64,000 nt of DNA. Origin: Gemmataceae bacterium (GTDB lineage Bacteria > Planctomycetota > Planctomycetia > Gemmatales > Gemmataceae). Location of the stretch: NCBI GenBank assembly GCA_901538445.1, contig LR594584.1:2593738-2657737 (forward strand). The letters are read 5' to 3'. The notes under the pieces are model-generated. The model had not been told where the DNA came from. It was given only the letters and a program-made list of their open reading frames with translations, and searched no databases. The position numbers and the translations under genes were made by a program. Below are positions 27,957 to 36,031 of this stretch, piece by piece (position 1 is the first letter of the stretch; every line of letters starts with the position of its first letter).

Positions 27957-29465
27957 ATGTCCACCGCGCTGAAGTGCCCGAACCCGAGTTGCCCGTACCT
28001 GTTCGACCCCTCGTCGGTCCCCCCGGGGGTCGTCCTGGCGTGCCCGCGGTGCGGGATGAGGTTCACACTCGGCAACCCGGCCGCGGCCGCCCCGCCGCCC
28101 AACCCCCACGCGTCGGCCCCGACGGCCACCTTCGGGGGCTACCCCGGCACGGCCCCGGGGTACGGACAGCCCCCCGGCTACCCGCCCGCCCCGCAGCCCG
28201 GGTACGCGCCGGCCGCGCCGACCTACCCGCCCGCCAACCGCGCCCCGCAGAAGCCGCTGAACCCGACCTTCGGCGACATGACCCCGGAGACGGCGCGGGC
28301 CGACGGCGAGGAGGGGCCGCGGCTCCCGGTCCGAGCGTCGAAGCTCCAGACGTACCTGCTCGTCGGCGTCGGCATCGTCGCGCTCTGCTCCGCGGGCGTC
28401 GCCATCTGGTACAAGGTCACCCACCGCAACCCGTCGGGCTACGGCCCCGGGAGTGCCGTTCTCAAGGACAAGGACAAGAACCTGTCGCTGGAACCGCCGC
28501 CCAAGCCGTGGGTCCGCGACGACGACATGAAGGCGAAGCTCAGCGCCCCCTACTTCTACGTCTTCCGCCGGGACGAGCCCGAGGCGTACATCGCCATCGG
28601 CGCCCGCGACTACCCGAACACCTCCCCGCGGCCGAGCGAACTGGACGCCGGGCTGAAACAAGCACTCGACAAGATCCTGGAGCCGGACACCCGCAGGCAG
28701 TACCCCATCGAGGGGGACAAGACCTGGATGGGGCAGGAGTGCCGCGGGTACAAGTTCGAGGGCGTCCTGAAGGGCGGCGGCAAGGTCGAGGGCGACGCCC
28801 GCGCGTTCGGGTACAAGGGCGTGGCCTACTGGTTCGTGGCGTGGACGGGCGCGGGCGACATCTACGAGGAGCAGAAAGCGATGTTCGCCGAGGCGCGGCG
28901 GCGCTGCGCGTTCCTCGACCCGAACAAGGCCTGGAAGGAAAAGCAGTCCCCGGTCGTGCCGTTCAAGAACACCGAGGTCCCGTACACGATCCTCGACGCC
29001 GAGGGGATGTGGGAGGAGGTAACCGACGAGGCCCGGATCAAGGCCGAGGACCCGAAGGCCGACAAGTACCTCGTCACCAAGAAGAACCGCAAGAAGGACT
29101 TCAGCGACGAGGCGGAACTGGTCGTCCTGCTCCTCGACGGCGGCGGGAGCCCGCTGGCCGACGCACGGGCCTACGTCGAGGCCCAGGCCAACCTGATGCC
29201 CGACATCCGCGGGAAGAACACGTTCGTGGACCACGCCGGCACGCTCGAAGGCGACCACACGCCCAACACGGTCGACGGCAACGCCGAGTTCGCGCTCCTC
29301 AGGAGCGAGAACAGCCTCGACCGCCAGCACGCCTGGCTGTACGCGATCTCGGCCATCAAGGTCGGTGGCAAGACCGTGGCCGCCGTCGCGAAGTGCCGGT
29401 GGAGCGATCGGGCCGCGTTCGACACCAAATTCGTGCAGATCGTGAAGTCGCTCCGCGAGAACTGA
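27957..29465 (+). CDS. Zinc-finger, single-pass membrane protein of unknown function
   Basis: The 502-residue protein starts with an MJ0042-type zinc ribbon (CPNPSCPYLF...CPRCGMRF, residues 7-36), then a Pro/Gly/Tyr-rich linker (about 45-100), a membrane helix near 125-148 (LLVGVGIVALCSAGVAIWY) and an extracytoplasmic domain of about 340 residues without a known motif. The ribbon plus disordered linker plus single helix is a recurrent planctomycete design. It has its own ribosome site and is followed 27 bp later by the sigma-54 activator. Confidence 0.82.
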   Translation: MSTALKCPNPSCPYLFDPSSVPPGVVLACPRCGMRFTLGNPAAAAPPPNPHASAPTATFGGYPGTAPGYGQPPGYPPAPQPGYAPAAPTYPPANRAPQKPLNPTFGDMTPETARADGEEGPRLPVRASKLQTYLLVGVGIVALCSAGVAIWYKVTHRNPSGYGPGSAVLKDKDKNLSLEPPPKPWVRDDDMKAKLSAPYFYVFRRDEPEAYIAIGARDYPNTSPRPSELDAGLKQALDKILEPDTRRQYPIEGDKTWMGQECRGYKFEGVLKGGGKVEGDARAFGYKGVAYWFVAWTGAGDIYEEQKAMFAEARRRCAFLDPNKAWKEKQSPVVPFKNTEVPYTILDAEGMWEEVTDEARIKAEDPKADKYLVTKKNRKKDFSDEAELVVLLLDGGGSPLADARAYVEAQANLMPDIRGKNTFVDHAGTLEGDHTPNTVDGNAEFALLRSENSLDRQHAWLYAISAIKVGGKTVAAVAKCRWSDRAAFDTKFVQIVKSLREN

Positions 29466-29492
29466 GCGACGCGCCCCCCAGGAGCCGCCCCG

Positions 29493-30431
29493 ATGCCCGC
29501 CGAGTTGCTGCTCGGGTGCGGTCCCGCCATTGAAGCCGTGCGCCGGGCCGTCGCACGGGTCGGCCCCACCGACGCCACGGTGCTGATCCACGGCGAGACG
29601 GGCACCGGCAAGGAACTGGTCGCGAGGGCCGTTCACGCCAGCAGCCGGCGGCGCGGCGGTGCGTTCGTCGCCACGAACTGCGGGGCGTTCGTCCCGGGGC
29701 TGGCGGCGGGCGAACTCTTCGGCCACGCCGCCGGCGCGTTCACCGGCGCACTCAAGCCCCGCCGCGGTAAGTTCGAGGCCGCGCACGGCGGCACGCTCTT
29801 CCTCGACGAGGTCGGCGAACTCCCGCCCGACCTCCAGCCCCTGCTCCTCCGCGTGCTGCAAGAGCGGGTCGTCGAGCCGGTCGGCGGCGACCCGGTGCAG
29901 GTGAACGTCCGCGTCGTGGCGGCCACGAACCGCGACCTCGCCGCCGACGTCGCGAGCGGGCGGTTCCGGGCCGACCTCTTCTACCGCCTCAACGTCTTCC
30001 CGGTCCGCGTGCCGCCGCTGCGCGAGCGAGCCGGCGACGTTCCCGAACTCGCCGGACACTTCCTCCGCGAGTTCGCCGCGGCACACGACCGCCCCGCCCG
30101 CGAGCTTTCGGGTGCGGCGCTGCGGCTCCTGGCGGCGCACGACTGGCCCGGCAACGTCCGCGAGCTCCGCAACGTCATCGAGCGGGCCGTGATCCTCTCC
30201 ACCGGGCCGGACGTGGCGGTGCCGCAAGAGTGGCTGGGCGGGAGCACCGTCGCGACGGGCCGGACGTGGGCGGCTCAGGAGAAGGCCCGCATCCTGGACG
30301 CGCTCCGGGCCGCGGGCGGCCGCGTGTACGGGCCGGGCGGCGCGGCGCAGCGGCTCGGGCTCCGGCCGACCACGCTCTACGGCAAGATGCGGAAGCACGG
30401 CCTCAGCAAGGACGCGGCCTCCTGGCAGTGA
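29493..30431 (+). CDS. Sigma-54-dependent activator lacking a sensor domain
   Basis: The 312-residue protein is nearly all AAA+ core: Walker A GETGTGK (34-40), the sigma-54 contact loop GAFTGA (81-86), Walker B TLFLDE (101-106), and arginine-finger and sensor regions up to about 235. A Fis-type DNA-binding helix-turn-helix occupies about 260-305. No receiver, GAF, PAS or V4R domain precedes the AAA+ core, so activity must be set by another protein or by expression level. The next gene, a ferredoxin, has a sigma-54-like promoter, which makes it a candidate target. Confidence 0.9.
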   Translation: MPAELLLGCGPAIEAVRRAVARVGPTDATVLIHGETGTGKELVARAVHASSRRRGGAFVATNCGAFVPGLAAGELFGHAAGAFTGALKPRRGKFEAAHGGTLFLDEVGELPPDLQPLLLRVLQERVVEPVGGDPVQVNVRVVAATNRDLAADVASGRFRADLFYRLNVFPVRVPPLRERAGDVPELAGHFLREFAAAHDRPARELSGAALRLLAAHDWPGNVRELRNVIERAVILSTGPDVAVPQEWLGGSTVATGRTWAAQEKARILDALRAAGGRVYGPGGAAQRLGLRPTTLYGKMRKHGLSKDAASWQ

Positions 30432-30503
30432 CCGCCGCGCGTCACCCGACCACATGTCGTCGCCGCGCGCCCGCTCCGACCCTTCATTTCCAGGCGATTT
30501 TCA

Positions 30504-30520
30504 CCGGCACGGCGCGTGCC
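30504..30520 (+). promoter_or_regulatory. Sigma-54-type promoter before ferredoxin gene
   Basis: The sequence CGGCACGGCGCGTGCC has GG (30506-30507) and GC (30518-30519) at the exact -24/-12 spacing, with GGCACG matching the consensus upstream half and TGC the downstream half. The predicted start of transcription is near 30531, about 33 bases before the ATG. Confidence 0.55.
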
Positions 30521-30563
30521 TTGGGGGCCACCGGTTTCACACTCACAACCGGAGGTTCCTGCT

Positions 30564-30854
30564 ATGGCCCACGTCGTGACCGAACCGTGCCGCAGGTGCA
30601 AGTCCACCGACTGCGTCGCGGTGTGCCCGTGCGAGTGCTTTTACGGCGACGCCGACCAGCTCTACATCGACCCCGGCGACTGCATCGACTGCGGCGCGTG
30701 CCAGGCCGAGTGCCCCACGGGCGCGATCTTCATCGAGGACAGCGTGCCCGAGGCGTGGCGGCACTTCGTGCCGCTGAACGCCGAGCGGGTGCGGGCACTC
30801 AAGGGCGTGCCCGGCGCGCACGTCACCGAGCCGCTCGGGCGCGTCGCGGGGTGA
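30564..30854 (+). CDS. fdxA: 7Fe ferredoxin (3Fe-4S/4Fe-4S), FdxA type
   Basis: The 96-residue protein matches the FdxA family from MAHVVTEPC on. Cysteines are at 9, 12, 17, 21, 23 and 25, and the second cluster motif CIDCGACQAECP has cysteines at 40, 43, 46 and 50. FdxA proteins carry one 3Fe-4S and one 4Fe-4S cluster and pass electrons in the cytoplasm. Cys23 is an extra cysteine (CPCEC rather than CPVDC). A good ribosome site (GGAGG) precedes the ATG at 30564. It sits 132 bp after the sigma-54 activator. Confidence 0.93.
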   Translation: MAHVVTEPCRRCKSTDCVAVCPCECFYGDADQLYIDPGDCIDCGACQAECPTGAIFIEDSVPEAWRHFVPLNAERVRALKGVPGAHVTEPLGRVAG

Positions 30855-30867
30855 GCCCGACGGGGCG

Positions 30868-30910
30868 AGTGACAACGGGTTGTCACTGGCAGTGACAACC
30901 CGTTGTCACT
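30868..30910. repeat. 43-bp palindrome made of two smaller palindromes
   Basis: Twenty-one-base arms pair perfectly around one central G at 30889. Each arm is itself an inverted repeat (AGTGACAAC-gg-GTTGTCACT, then AGTGACAAC-cc-GTTGTCACT). It begins 14 bases after the ferredoxin stop. There is no following T-run, so it may be a terminator, a binding site for a multimer, or a REP-like doublet. Confidence 0.8.
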
Positions 30911-30949
30911 GCTCACCGGGAGCGGGAGCGGCGCGCGGCTACACTTTCC

Positions 30950-31080
30950 GCTGACATTTCTAGTGTTTTTTGTGAATACGCGACACACCGAAGCCACTGA
31001 CGAATATAAACACGATTTAGATAAGTAACACAGTGATGATTAACTTATTTCACGGCTGGCGGGTATTTTTTTTCGCCCAC
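30950..31080. other. AT-rich intergenic island
   Basis: This stretch is strikingly AT-rich against its surroundings, with runs such as AGTGTTTTTTGTG and TATTTTTTTTCG, and an inverted ATAAGT...ACTTAT. It is in the 534 bp gap between fdxA and the gene at 31389. No ORF lies in it. Confidence 0.7.
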
Positions 31081-31183
31081 ATCCGGTCGGGGGGTCGGCC
31101 GTAACTGCTTACCGGGGCGCTGTGTCCAGAAACCGGCCCGGACGCTGCGACGCGGGGGCGAGTTTCGGCCGCCCCGCAGCACC

Positions 31184-31213
31184 TTGACACCCCTTTTGAC
31201 CCCTTTCTATGAT
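31184..31213 (+). promoter_or_regulatory. Sigma-70-type promoter before orphan gene
   Basis: TTGACA (31184-31189) is followed after 18 bp by TATGAT (31208-31213), a near-consensus pair. The nearest start codon, at 31389, is about 170 bases beyond the predicted transcription start, so a long leader is implied. Confidence 0.6.
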
Positions 31214-31388
31214 GCCCACGTCAAACCGGGCCGCCGCCAGCGATCGGGCGGTTGTAACACCACCTGCGTTCCGGTTCTCGCGCCGCGACTGACCCCTCAT
31301 CGCAGCCGACATTCGCCAGATTGACGAACCGTACCGTTGCCCTACCGGGCGAGTCCGGCCCATGCCGTTCGCCGTGTGAGGAGTGCCC

Positions 31389-31763
31389 ATGCTCTCCGCC
31401 GACCCCGTCACCGAGTTCCGGCACGCGTGGCTCCCGCACATCACCGGCGAGGGGCTCAGTCGGCTCGTCGATCTGCTGGAGAAGAGCAGCCCGCTCCTGA
31501 TCCACGGGGCGTTCACCCGGGCCATGCCGATGGGGTGCCTCGCGTCGCACATCGCCTGGAACCACCCGAACACCCGGCACCTCAACCACGAGGCCGGGGT
31601 CGTGTGGCTCACCAAGGTGGCCGGCCTGAACCCCGCCACCTCCAGCGTGATCCTCGCGTGGGACGCCGCCGGCCGCGGCGACTTCGAGCTGCGGTCCCGG
31701 CTCCTCGACGCCTGCCGCGAGTGCCGGTGTGCGGCCGCCGAGCCCGAACCCGTCGCGTGCTGA
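31389..31763 (+). CDS. Unrecognised 124-residue protein
   Basis: The protein is soluble-looking, with a helical first half (FRHAWLPHITGEGLSRLVDLLEK) and a Cys-bearing C-terminus (CRECRCAAAEPEPVAC). The ATG at 31389 has GTGAGGAG directly upstream; a GTG at 31383 is an alternative. Its codon use matches the neighbourhood. The methyltransferase gene begins 7 bp after its stop, so they are likely co-transcribed. I recognise no family. Confidence 0.68.
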   Translation: MLSADPVTEFRHAWLPHITGEGLSRLVDLLEKSSPLLIHGAFTRAMPMGCLASHIAWNHPNTRHLNHEAGVVWLTKVAGLNPATSSVILAWDAAGRGDFELRSRLLDACRECRCAAAEPEPVAC

Positions 31764-31770
31764 GCCGCCC

Positions 31771-32493
31771 ATGCTGCCACGTGTGCTCGAACCCGAGGTG
31801 ATGGACACGGCCGAGGACGCTCGCGACTACGACGCGATGGACCACTCGGCCGTCAACCGCCTGTTCGCCACCGACTTTCTGGCGCTCTGGACCGGCATTT
31901 CACCCGTTCTCGACGTCGGCACCGGGACCGCCCAGATCCCGATTCAAATCTGCCACCAGCTCAACGACCGCACCGTTCGCATCGTCGCCATCGACCTCGC
32001 GGACCACATGCTCGCCCTCGCGCGTGAGAACGTCGCTCGGGCCGGCGTCGGCGACCGCGTCGCGGTCGAGAAGGCCGACGCGAAGCGGTTCGCGTACCCC
32101 GACGGCCACTTCGGCGCGGTGATCTCGAACAGCATCGTCCACCACATCCCCGAGCCGGCCGCCTGCTTCGCCGAGATGCACCGGGTCTGTGCCCCGGGCG
32201 GCACACTGTTCGTCCGCGATCTGCTGCGGCCGGCCGATGCGGGCACGCTGCGGAAGCTCGTGGACACTTACGCGGCCGGTGCGAACGACCACCAGCGCAA
32301 GCTCTTCGCCGAGTCGCTCCACGCGGCCCTCACACTCGACGAGGTCCGCGACCTCATCGGCCGCCTCGGCTACGCGCCCGGAACCGTGCGGGCGACCTCC
32401 GACCGGCACTGGACGTGGGGGGCCGTTCGGTCTGGGGGAAGTCTCACGATTGGGCAGTCTGGGAACGCCTGCGAATCTGGACGGGCACTCTAA
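31771..32493 (+). CDS. Class I SAM-dependent methyltransferase
   Basis: The 240-residue protein has the Rossmann methyltransferase motif I VLDVGTGTAQIP near residue 44, an acidic motif II (IVAIDLADHML) and motif IV/post-I regions (SNSIVHHIPEP, CAPGGTLFVRDL). The substrate is unknown. The ATG at 31771 is seven bases after the preceding orphan's stop and was preferred over 31729, which overlaps that gene. A sigma-54-like site and a 46-residue ORF follow. Confidence 0.87.
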   Translation: MLPRVLEPEVMDTAEDARDYDAMDHSAVNRLFATDFLALWTGISPVLDVGTGTAQIPIQICHQLNDRTVRIVAIDLADHMLALARENVARAGVGDRVAVEKADAKRFAYPDGHFGAVISNSIVHHIPEPAACFAEMHRVCAPGGTLFVRDLLRPADAGTLRKLVDTYAAGANDHQRKLFAESLHAALTLDEVRDLIGRLGYAPGTVRATSDRHWTWGAVRSGGSLTIGQSGNACESGRAL

Positions 32494-32520
32494 GTCGTTC
32501 TCGCAAAACACTTCCGGCGA

Positions 32521-32537
32521 CCGGCACGCGGCGTGCT
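32521..32537 (+). promoter_or_regulatory. Sigma-54-type promoter before small ORF
   Basis: CCGGCACGCGGCGTGCT contains GG (32523-32524) and GC (32535-32536) at the -24/-12 spacing, with GGCACG and TGCT matching the consensus halves. It is almost identical in form to the site before fdxA. The predicted transcript start is near 32548, about 48 bases before the small ORF. Confidence 0.5.
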
Positions 32538-32595
32538 TGGTCTTGTTTCACCGGGCCAACGAACTCCTGAACGCCCGGCTCCCGAGGACATAACG

Positions 32596-32736
32596 ATGCT
32601 GACGAGCGCTGGCCTGTCCGACCACGGCACCCTGCTCGCCCCCGTTGAGGAGTTCCGCACCGTCACCCGGGATGACCACCGCGACGCACCCGCCGACTTC
32701 GGCGACCTGTGGATCGACCTCGGCGGCGGCGACTGA
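32596..32736 (+). CDS. Small 46-residue acidic protein, unrecognised
   Basis: The ORF reads MLTSAGLSDHGTLL, is rich in Asp and ends DFGDLWIDLGGGD. CCGAGGAC upstream of the ATG at 32596 is a fair ribosome site. It lies between a sigma-54-like promoter and a strong hairpin terminator, so it looks like a stand-alone transcription unit, not a chance ORF. It has no membrane segment or signal. A peptide precursor or a small regulator are both possible; neither can be shown. Confidence 0.6.
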   Translation: MLTSAGLSDHGTLLAPVEEFRTVTRDDHRDAPADFGDLWIDLGGGD

Positions 32737-32763
32737 GCCCCGCACCCCACCGAACACGAACAC

Positions 32764-32805
32764 CGGCGGCCCCGGCGAGACCAACTGGTTTCGCCGGGGC
32801 CGCCG
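32764..32805 (+). terminator. Strong hairpin terminator after small ORF
   Basis: A perfect 15-bp GC stem (CGGCGGCCCCGGCGA and its complement) with a 12-base loop lies 27 bases after the small ORF's stop. Only a short TTT follows (CGCTTTGAGG). Confidence 0.75.
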
Positions 32806-32878
32806 CGCTTTGAGGTCTCGTGAGGTATTGGTGCAGTCTGTCCTCTCCAGTCTGCGACCGAAGCTCGTTGGGTGCTAA

Positions 32879-32949
32879 CTGTAGCCGGCCTCTGTGAGGC
32901 CGGTGCCTGGGGACTCTCACAGGCCCGGCCTCACAGAGGCCGGCTACAG
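32879..32949. repeat. Dispersed palindromic repeat, family A, copy 1
   Basis: The 71-bp element has inverted ends CTGTAGCCGGCCTCTGTGAG and its complement CTCACAGAGGCCGGCTACAG. Each end contains the hairpin GGCCTC-tgt-GAGGCC. Related copies lie at 37871-37940 in reverse orientation and 38276-38306 (solo half). It occupies part of the 409 bp gap 32737-33145, where no gene is seen. Confidence 0.85.
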
Positions 32950-33145
32950 AACGGATACGAATCACTGCGATCCGGCATAACTCTCCCACCTGGCTTCCCC
33001 CGCCCGCCAGGACGACCCAAGCTGCTGTTGTAAGTCCTTCGGTCAGAATTCCCCTGCGGGCACTTCTTACCGGCAACTTGTTCCACTCACCCGGTCGCAA
33101 GCGGTACACTTCCCGGCACGCCGCTCCGAAAAAACGAAAATCGCC

Positions 33146-33889
33146 ATGCCCACCGATTACGACCCGATCGCCGAGCTGTATCAACTGTCGAAGCGCCAGC
33201 CGTGGCGAACGCACGTCGAGGCGCACACGCTTCTGGGACTGATCGGCGACGTGAGCGGTCTGTCGGTGCTGGACGTGGCGTGCGGCGAGGGGTTCTACAC
33301 GCGGTTGCTGAAGCAGCGGGGCGCGTCGCGAGTCGTGGGCGTCGATCTCTCGGCGGGAATGGTCGAACTCGCCCGCACGCAGGAGGCCGGGCACCGCCTC
33401 GGCATCTCCTACCAGGTCGGCGACGCCCGCAATCTGGCGTTCGACGGCGAGTTCGATCTCGTGGTCGCGGCGTACCTGCTGAACTACGCCCGCGACCGCA
33501 GCGAGCTTGCGGCGATGTGTGCGGGCATCGCGCGGTGCCTGAAGCCGGGCGGCCGGTTCGTCACCGTGAACAGCAACCCCGCCACGCACTTCCCGACAGT
33601 GCCGTCGTTCCGCAAGTACGGCTTCGAGGCGGCGAACGCGGGTACGGGCAATTGGCGCGAGGGGTCACCGATCCGTTGGAAGTTCTACCTCGACGGACAG
33701 GCGTTCGAGATCGAGAACTACTACCTCGATGTCGCGGCCCACGAAGTAGCACTCACGGCGGCCGGCTTCCTCAACATTCGCTGGCACGCCCCGCAACTCG
33801 CTCCGCAGGGCGAAGCCGACTTCGGGCTCGACTTCTGGTCGCTCCTGCTGACGCAGTGCCCCGTCGCCTTCCTCGAATGCACGCGGTGA
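33146..33889 (+). CDS. Class I SAM-dependent methyltransferase
   Basis: The 247-residue protein has motif I VLDVACGEGFYTR near residue 39, motif II VVGVDLSAGM, and VVAAYLLNYA and LKPGGRFVTVNSNP downstream. The C-terminal half could form a small substrate-binding cap. Start at ATG 33146. It is not close to the other methyltransferase gene and the sequences differ. Substrate unknown. It is followed by a palindromic repeat (33906-33968). Confidence 0.88.
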   Translation: MPTDYDPIAELYQLSKRQPWRTHVEAHTLLGLIGDVSGLSVLDVACGEGFYTRLLKQRGASRVVGVDLSAGMVELARTQEAGHRLGISYQVGDARNLAFDGEFDLVVAAYLLNYARDRSELAAMCAGIARCLKPGGRFVTVNSNPATHFPTVPSFRKYGFEAANAGTGNWREGSPIRWKFYLDGQAFEIENYYLDVAAHEVALTAAGFLNIRWHAPQLAPQGEADFGLDFWSLLLTQCPVAFLECTR

Positions 33890-33905
33890 TCGTCGCCGGG
33901 CTGCC

Positions 33906-33968
33906 GGCGAGCCGCGACCGCAAGGGAGGGGTGCCACGCATCCCGCTCCCTTGTGGTCGCGGCTCGCC
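33906..33968. repeat. Dispersed palindromic repeat, family D, copy 1
   Basis: The inverted arms read GGCGAGCCGCGACC...AAGGGAG and CTCCCTT...GGTCGCGGCTCGCC, with a 17-base middle. A related element is at 60748-60813. It lies 17 bases after the methyltransferase stop. Confidence 0.8.
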
Positions 33969-33979
33969 ACCAACGAGAA

Positions 33980-34003
33980 CCGCCCGGCCATCAGGCCGGG
34001 CGG
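33980..34003 (-). terminator. Terminator hairpin after pseudopilin gene
   Basis: CCGCCCGGCC-atca-GGCCGGGCGG is a perfect 10-bp stem located 30 bases beyond the end of the minus-strand DUF1559 gene. It is followed on that strand by GTTCTCG. Confidence 0.7.
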
Positions 34004-34032
34004 CGGAGGGTGTCACATCCACGAAGCGAGGA

Positions 34033-34806
34033 TTAGTTCCAGTCGCCGCCGATGGTGTCGCCGGTCGCCGGGGTGCAGGCGGCGTTCCATGTCGCGGTCG
34101 TCACGCCGGAGCTGATACCACGAACGCTGCCGTCGCAAAGACCGACGAGGATCGAACCGGCTTGCTGCGACTCCGGGTTGCCCGCGGTGCAGGCCGGCGT
34201 GCCCGTCGGCTTGACGCCGATCTTGAACCCGACGCTCGGCGCGAAAGTGCCGCGAGTCGCATCTGCCGCGACGGACGAGTAGCTTGCGCTCGTGGTGCCA
34301 CAAACCGCAACACGTTGAGCCTGCATGAGCGTGTTGCTGGTGCCGTCCGACATCGTCGTGAGGTTCGTCAAGCTGACCGTGGTAGTGCCAAAGACCAAGG
34401 GGTTGAAGCCATAACTGGTCAGACCGGTCGTGGAACCGACCGATGTATCCGTCGGATCAATGAACGTCTTGATGAACTGGCTGTAACCAGCCGTGCCTTG
34501 GTTGTAGACGTTCTGCTGTTCGATGTAAGGAAGGATCTGGAAGTGGATGCTCATGCCCGGCGAAGGAACGTTCGGGGTGGAACTGATCGTCCCGTAGAGC
34601 GGGAACTTCATGTTCGCGTCGTGGTAACCGTGGCAGGCGAGGCACATCTGCTTGATGTTGTTGCTGCTCGTCATACGAGCGGCAGCTTCGCGGACCTTCT
34701 GCACGGCCGGCAGAAGGAGGCCGATGAGGATGGCGATGATCGCGATCACCACCAGCAGCTCGATCAGCGTGAACCCTGCTCGTTTCCGAGCGAACTGCGA
34801 CTTCAT
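34033..34806 (-). CDS. DUF1559 type II pseudopilin-like protein
   Basis: The 257-residue protein begins with a class III signal peptide: KRAG then [20 protein letters not shown], with Glu5 of the mature form, followed by the family's [11 protein letters not shown] and SNNIKQ. The C-terminus has CDGSVRGIS, a variant of the DUF1559 DGSVR signature. Members are numerous in planctomycetes and are assumed to be pilus- or secretion-related, exported by the prepilin peptidase. A CLACH sequence after the helix coincides with a haem-c motif, probably by chance. GGAGT lies before the ATG at 34806. Confidence 0.93.
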   Translation of the reverse strand: MKSQFARKRAGFTLIELLVVIAIIAILIGLLLPAVQKVREAAARMTSSNNIKQMCLACHGYHDANMKFPLYGTISSTPNVPSPGMSIHFQILPYIEQQNVYNQGTAGYSQFIKTFIDPTDTSVGSTTGLTSYGFNPLVFGTTTVSLTNLTTMSDGTSNTLMQAQRVAVCGTTSASYSSVAADATRGTFAPSVGFKIGVKPTGTPACTAGNPESQQAGSILVGLCDGSVRGISSGVTTATWNAACTPATGDTIGGDWN

Positions 34807-35520
34807 ACGTGACTCCTGCTTCGAACTGGGGACAAGAAAGGGTAAAAGGCCAACCCCAATGACGGGGAGGTTCAAAGACTCAGCGCCCGGGGCCGCGAAC
34901 GTTCGGCGGCAACGCAGGGAGGAGTCGGGGAGATTCGAGGTCGTTTGAGGGCGGACGGTTCGCGAGCATGATGGTGACAAAACAGGAGACAGGTCGGCCC
35001 GTTTAGCCTGTGTGGGATTCCCTGAACTCTCCTGCTCTCTGTCTAGCATTACAACGCCGCTCGTGTGGTGCAGCAAGCACGAAATCCTGAAAAAAGGTTA
35101 CGATCCCCGACACCGTCGCGTTTCTCGGAGCCAAGGCCCGACACTGTACGAGAACCCGCCACCCAACCCCGACGCGCGACGATCCTGACGACACGCTGTG
35201 GTTAATCCCTCACCAGTGCCGATCAGACACAACCCAGCCAAATCTGGGCCGTCAACGGCTCGAACTGCGCCTCATTCAACTCCTGGCGCTCGCTCACCCG
35301 CTTCAACTCATCACCCCCATCAGAACCATGAGGGGACATACGGAAGCGGCTTGCGGAAGCGGACACTTTATCGAGAGATTTTGTCGCCTCTTTCCGAAAG
35401 CACGCTCCGGCATACCCACTCGCGGTGCTGCGTAATCCTCACTGCCTGGTTGCTTAAACCTCTCCCAATGCGGGCGAGGGTGGCCGGCTCGATGATCACA
35501 CCTTCACAACTCGAGCGCGG
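34807..35520. other. Long leader and gene-free stretch
   Basis: The first part of the 1225 bp gap before the PQQ gene is less GC-rich than its neighbourhood, but I see no convincing ORF, RNA gene or promoter. The ORFs here lack ribosome sites and family resemblance. Confidence 0.5.
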
Positions 35521-35941
35521 TTACCCCTCACAGAGCCTCGCGGCGCCCATTCCCGCAAGGGAAGAGGGCAAGCACCGGAGCCCATTGCGTCTGTGTCCTC
35601 TCCGCTTGCGGGAGAGGGTGGCCGCGCTTCGCGGCTGGGTGAGGGGTGGTGCCTCAACACCTCGCACGGTTCCACCCCTCACCCGCCGCTCGCAGAGCCT
35701 CGCGGCACCCTCTCCCGCAAGGGGAGAGGGGACCGAAGCGGCGGCCTCTTGTCGTACCCCCTGCCCTGCGGGAGGGGGCGCAGAAACAGCGCCCTCTGAT
35801 TCTGCCCTCTCCCCTTGCGGGAGAGGGTGGCCGCGCTTCGCGGCCGGGTGAGGGGGCGAGCCTCCACCGCGTCGAACGCATTTGCCCCTCACCCGCCGCT
35901 CGCAGAGCCTCGCGGCACCCTCTTCCGCAAGGGGAGAAGGA
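35521..35941. repeat. Array of five alternating REP-like repeats
   Basis: Five related 50-55 bp copies alternate in orientation: 35521-35568 (+), 35596-35646 (-), 35675-35730 (+), 35804-35855 (-) and 35885-35940 (+). Shared core CACCCTCTCCCGCAAGGGGA occurs in the plus copies, and the minus copies carry its complement. Each has its own hairpin. No gene is encoded; the ORFs here are composed of repeat. Confidence 0.85.
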
Positions 35942-36031
35942 ACCAATCCCAAACAGCCGGGGTGCTTCGACCTTTCCGTTGCGGGAACAGGCCACCCCAA
36001 TGCCACGGCGAGCGCCCAACCGGTCTCGGTG

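Noticed and set aside
26439-30455. Minus-strand frame of 1338 codons
   Set aside because: It spans four convincing plus-strand genes in antisense; no family resemblance.
34500-34700. c-type cytochrome from CLACH motif
   Set aside because: The remainder is a DUF1559 protein; the motif is reported only as a curiosity.
35216-36020. Several ORFs of 60-200 codons in both strands
   Set aside because: They are formed by the repeat array, have no ribosome sites and duplicate each other's peptide text.
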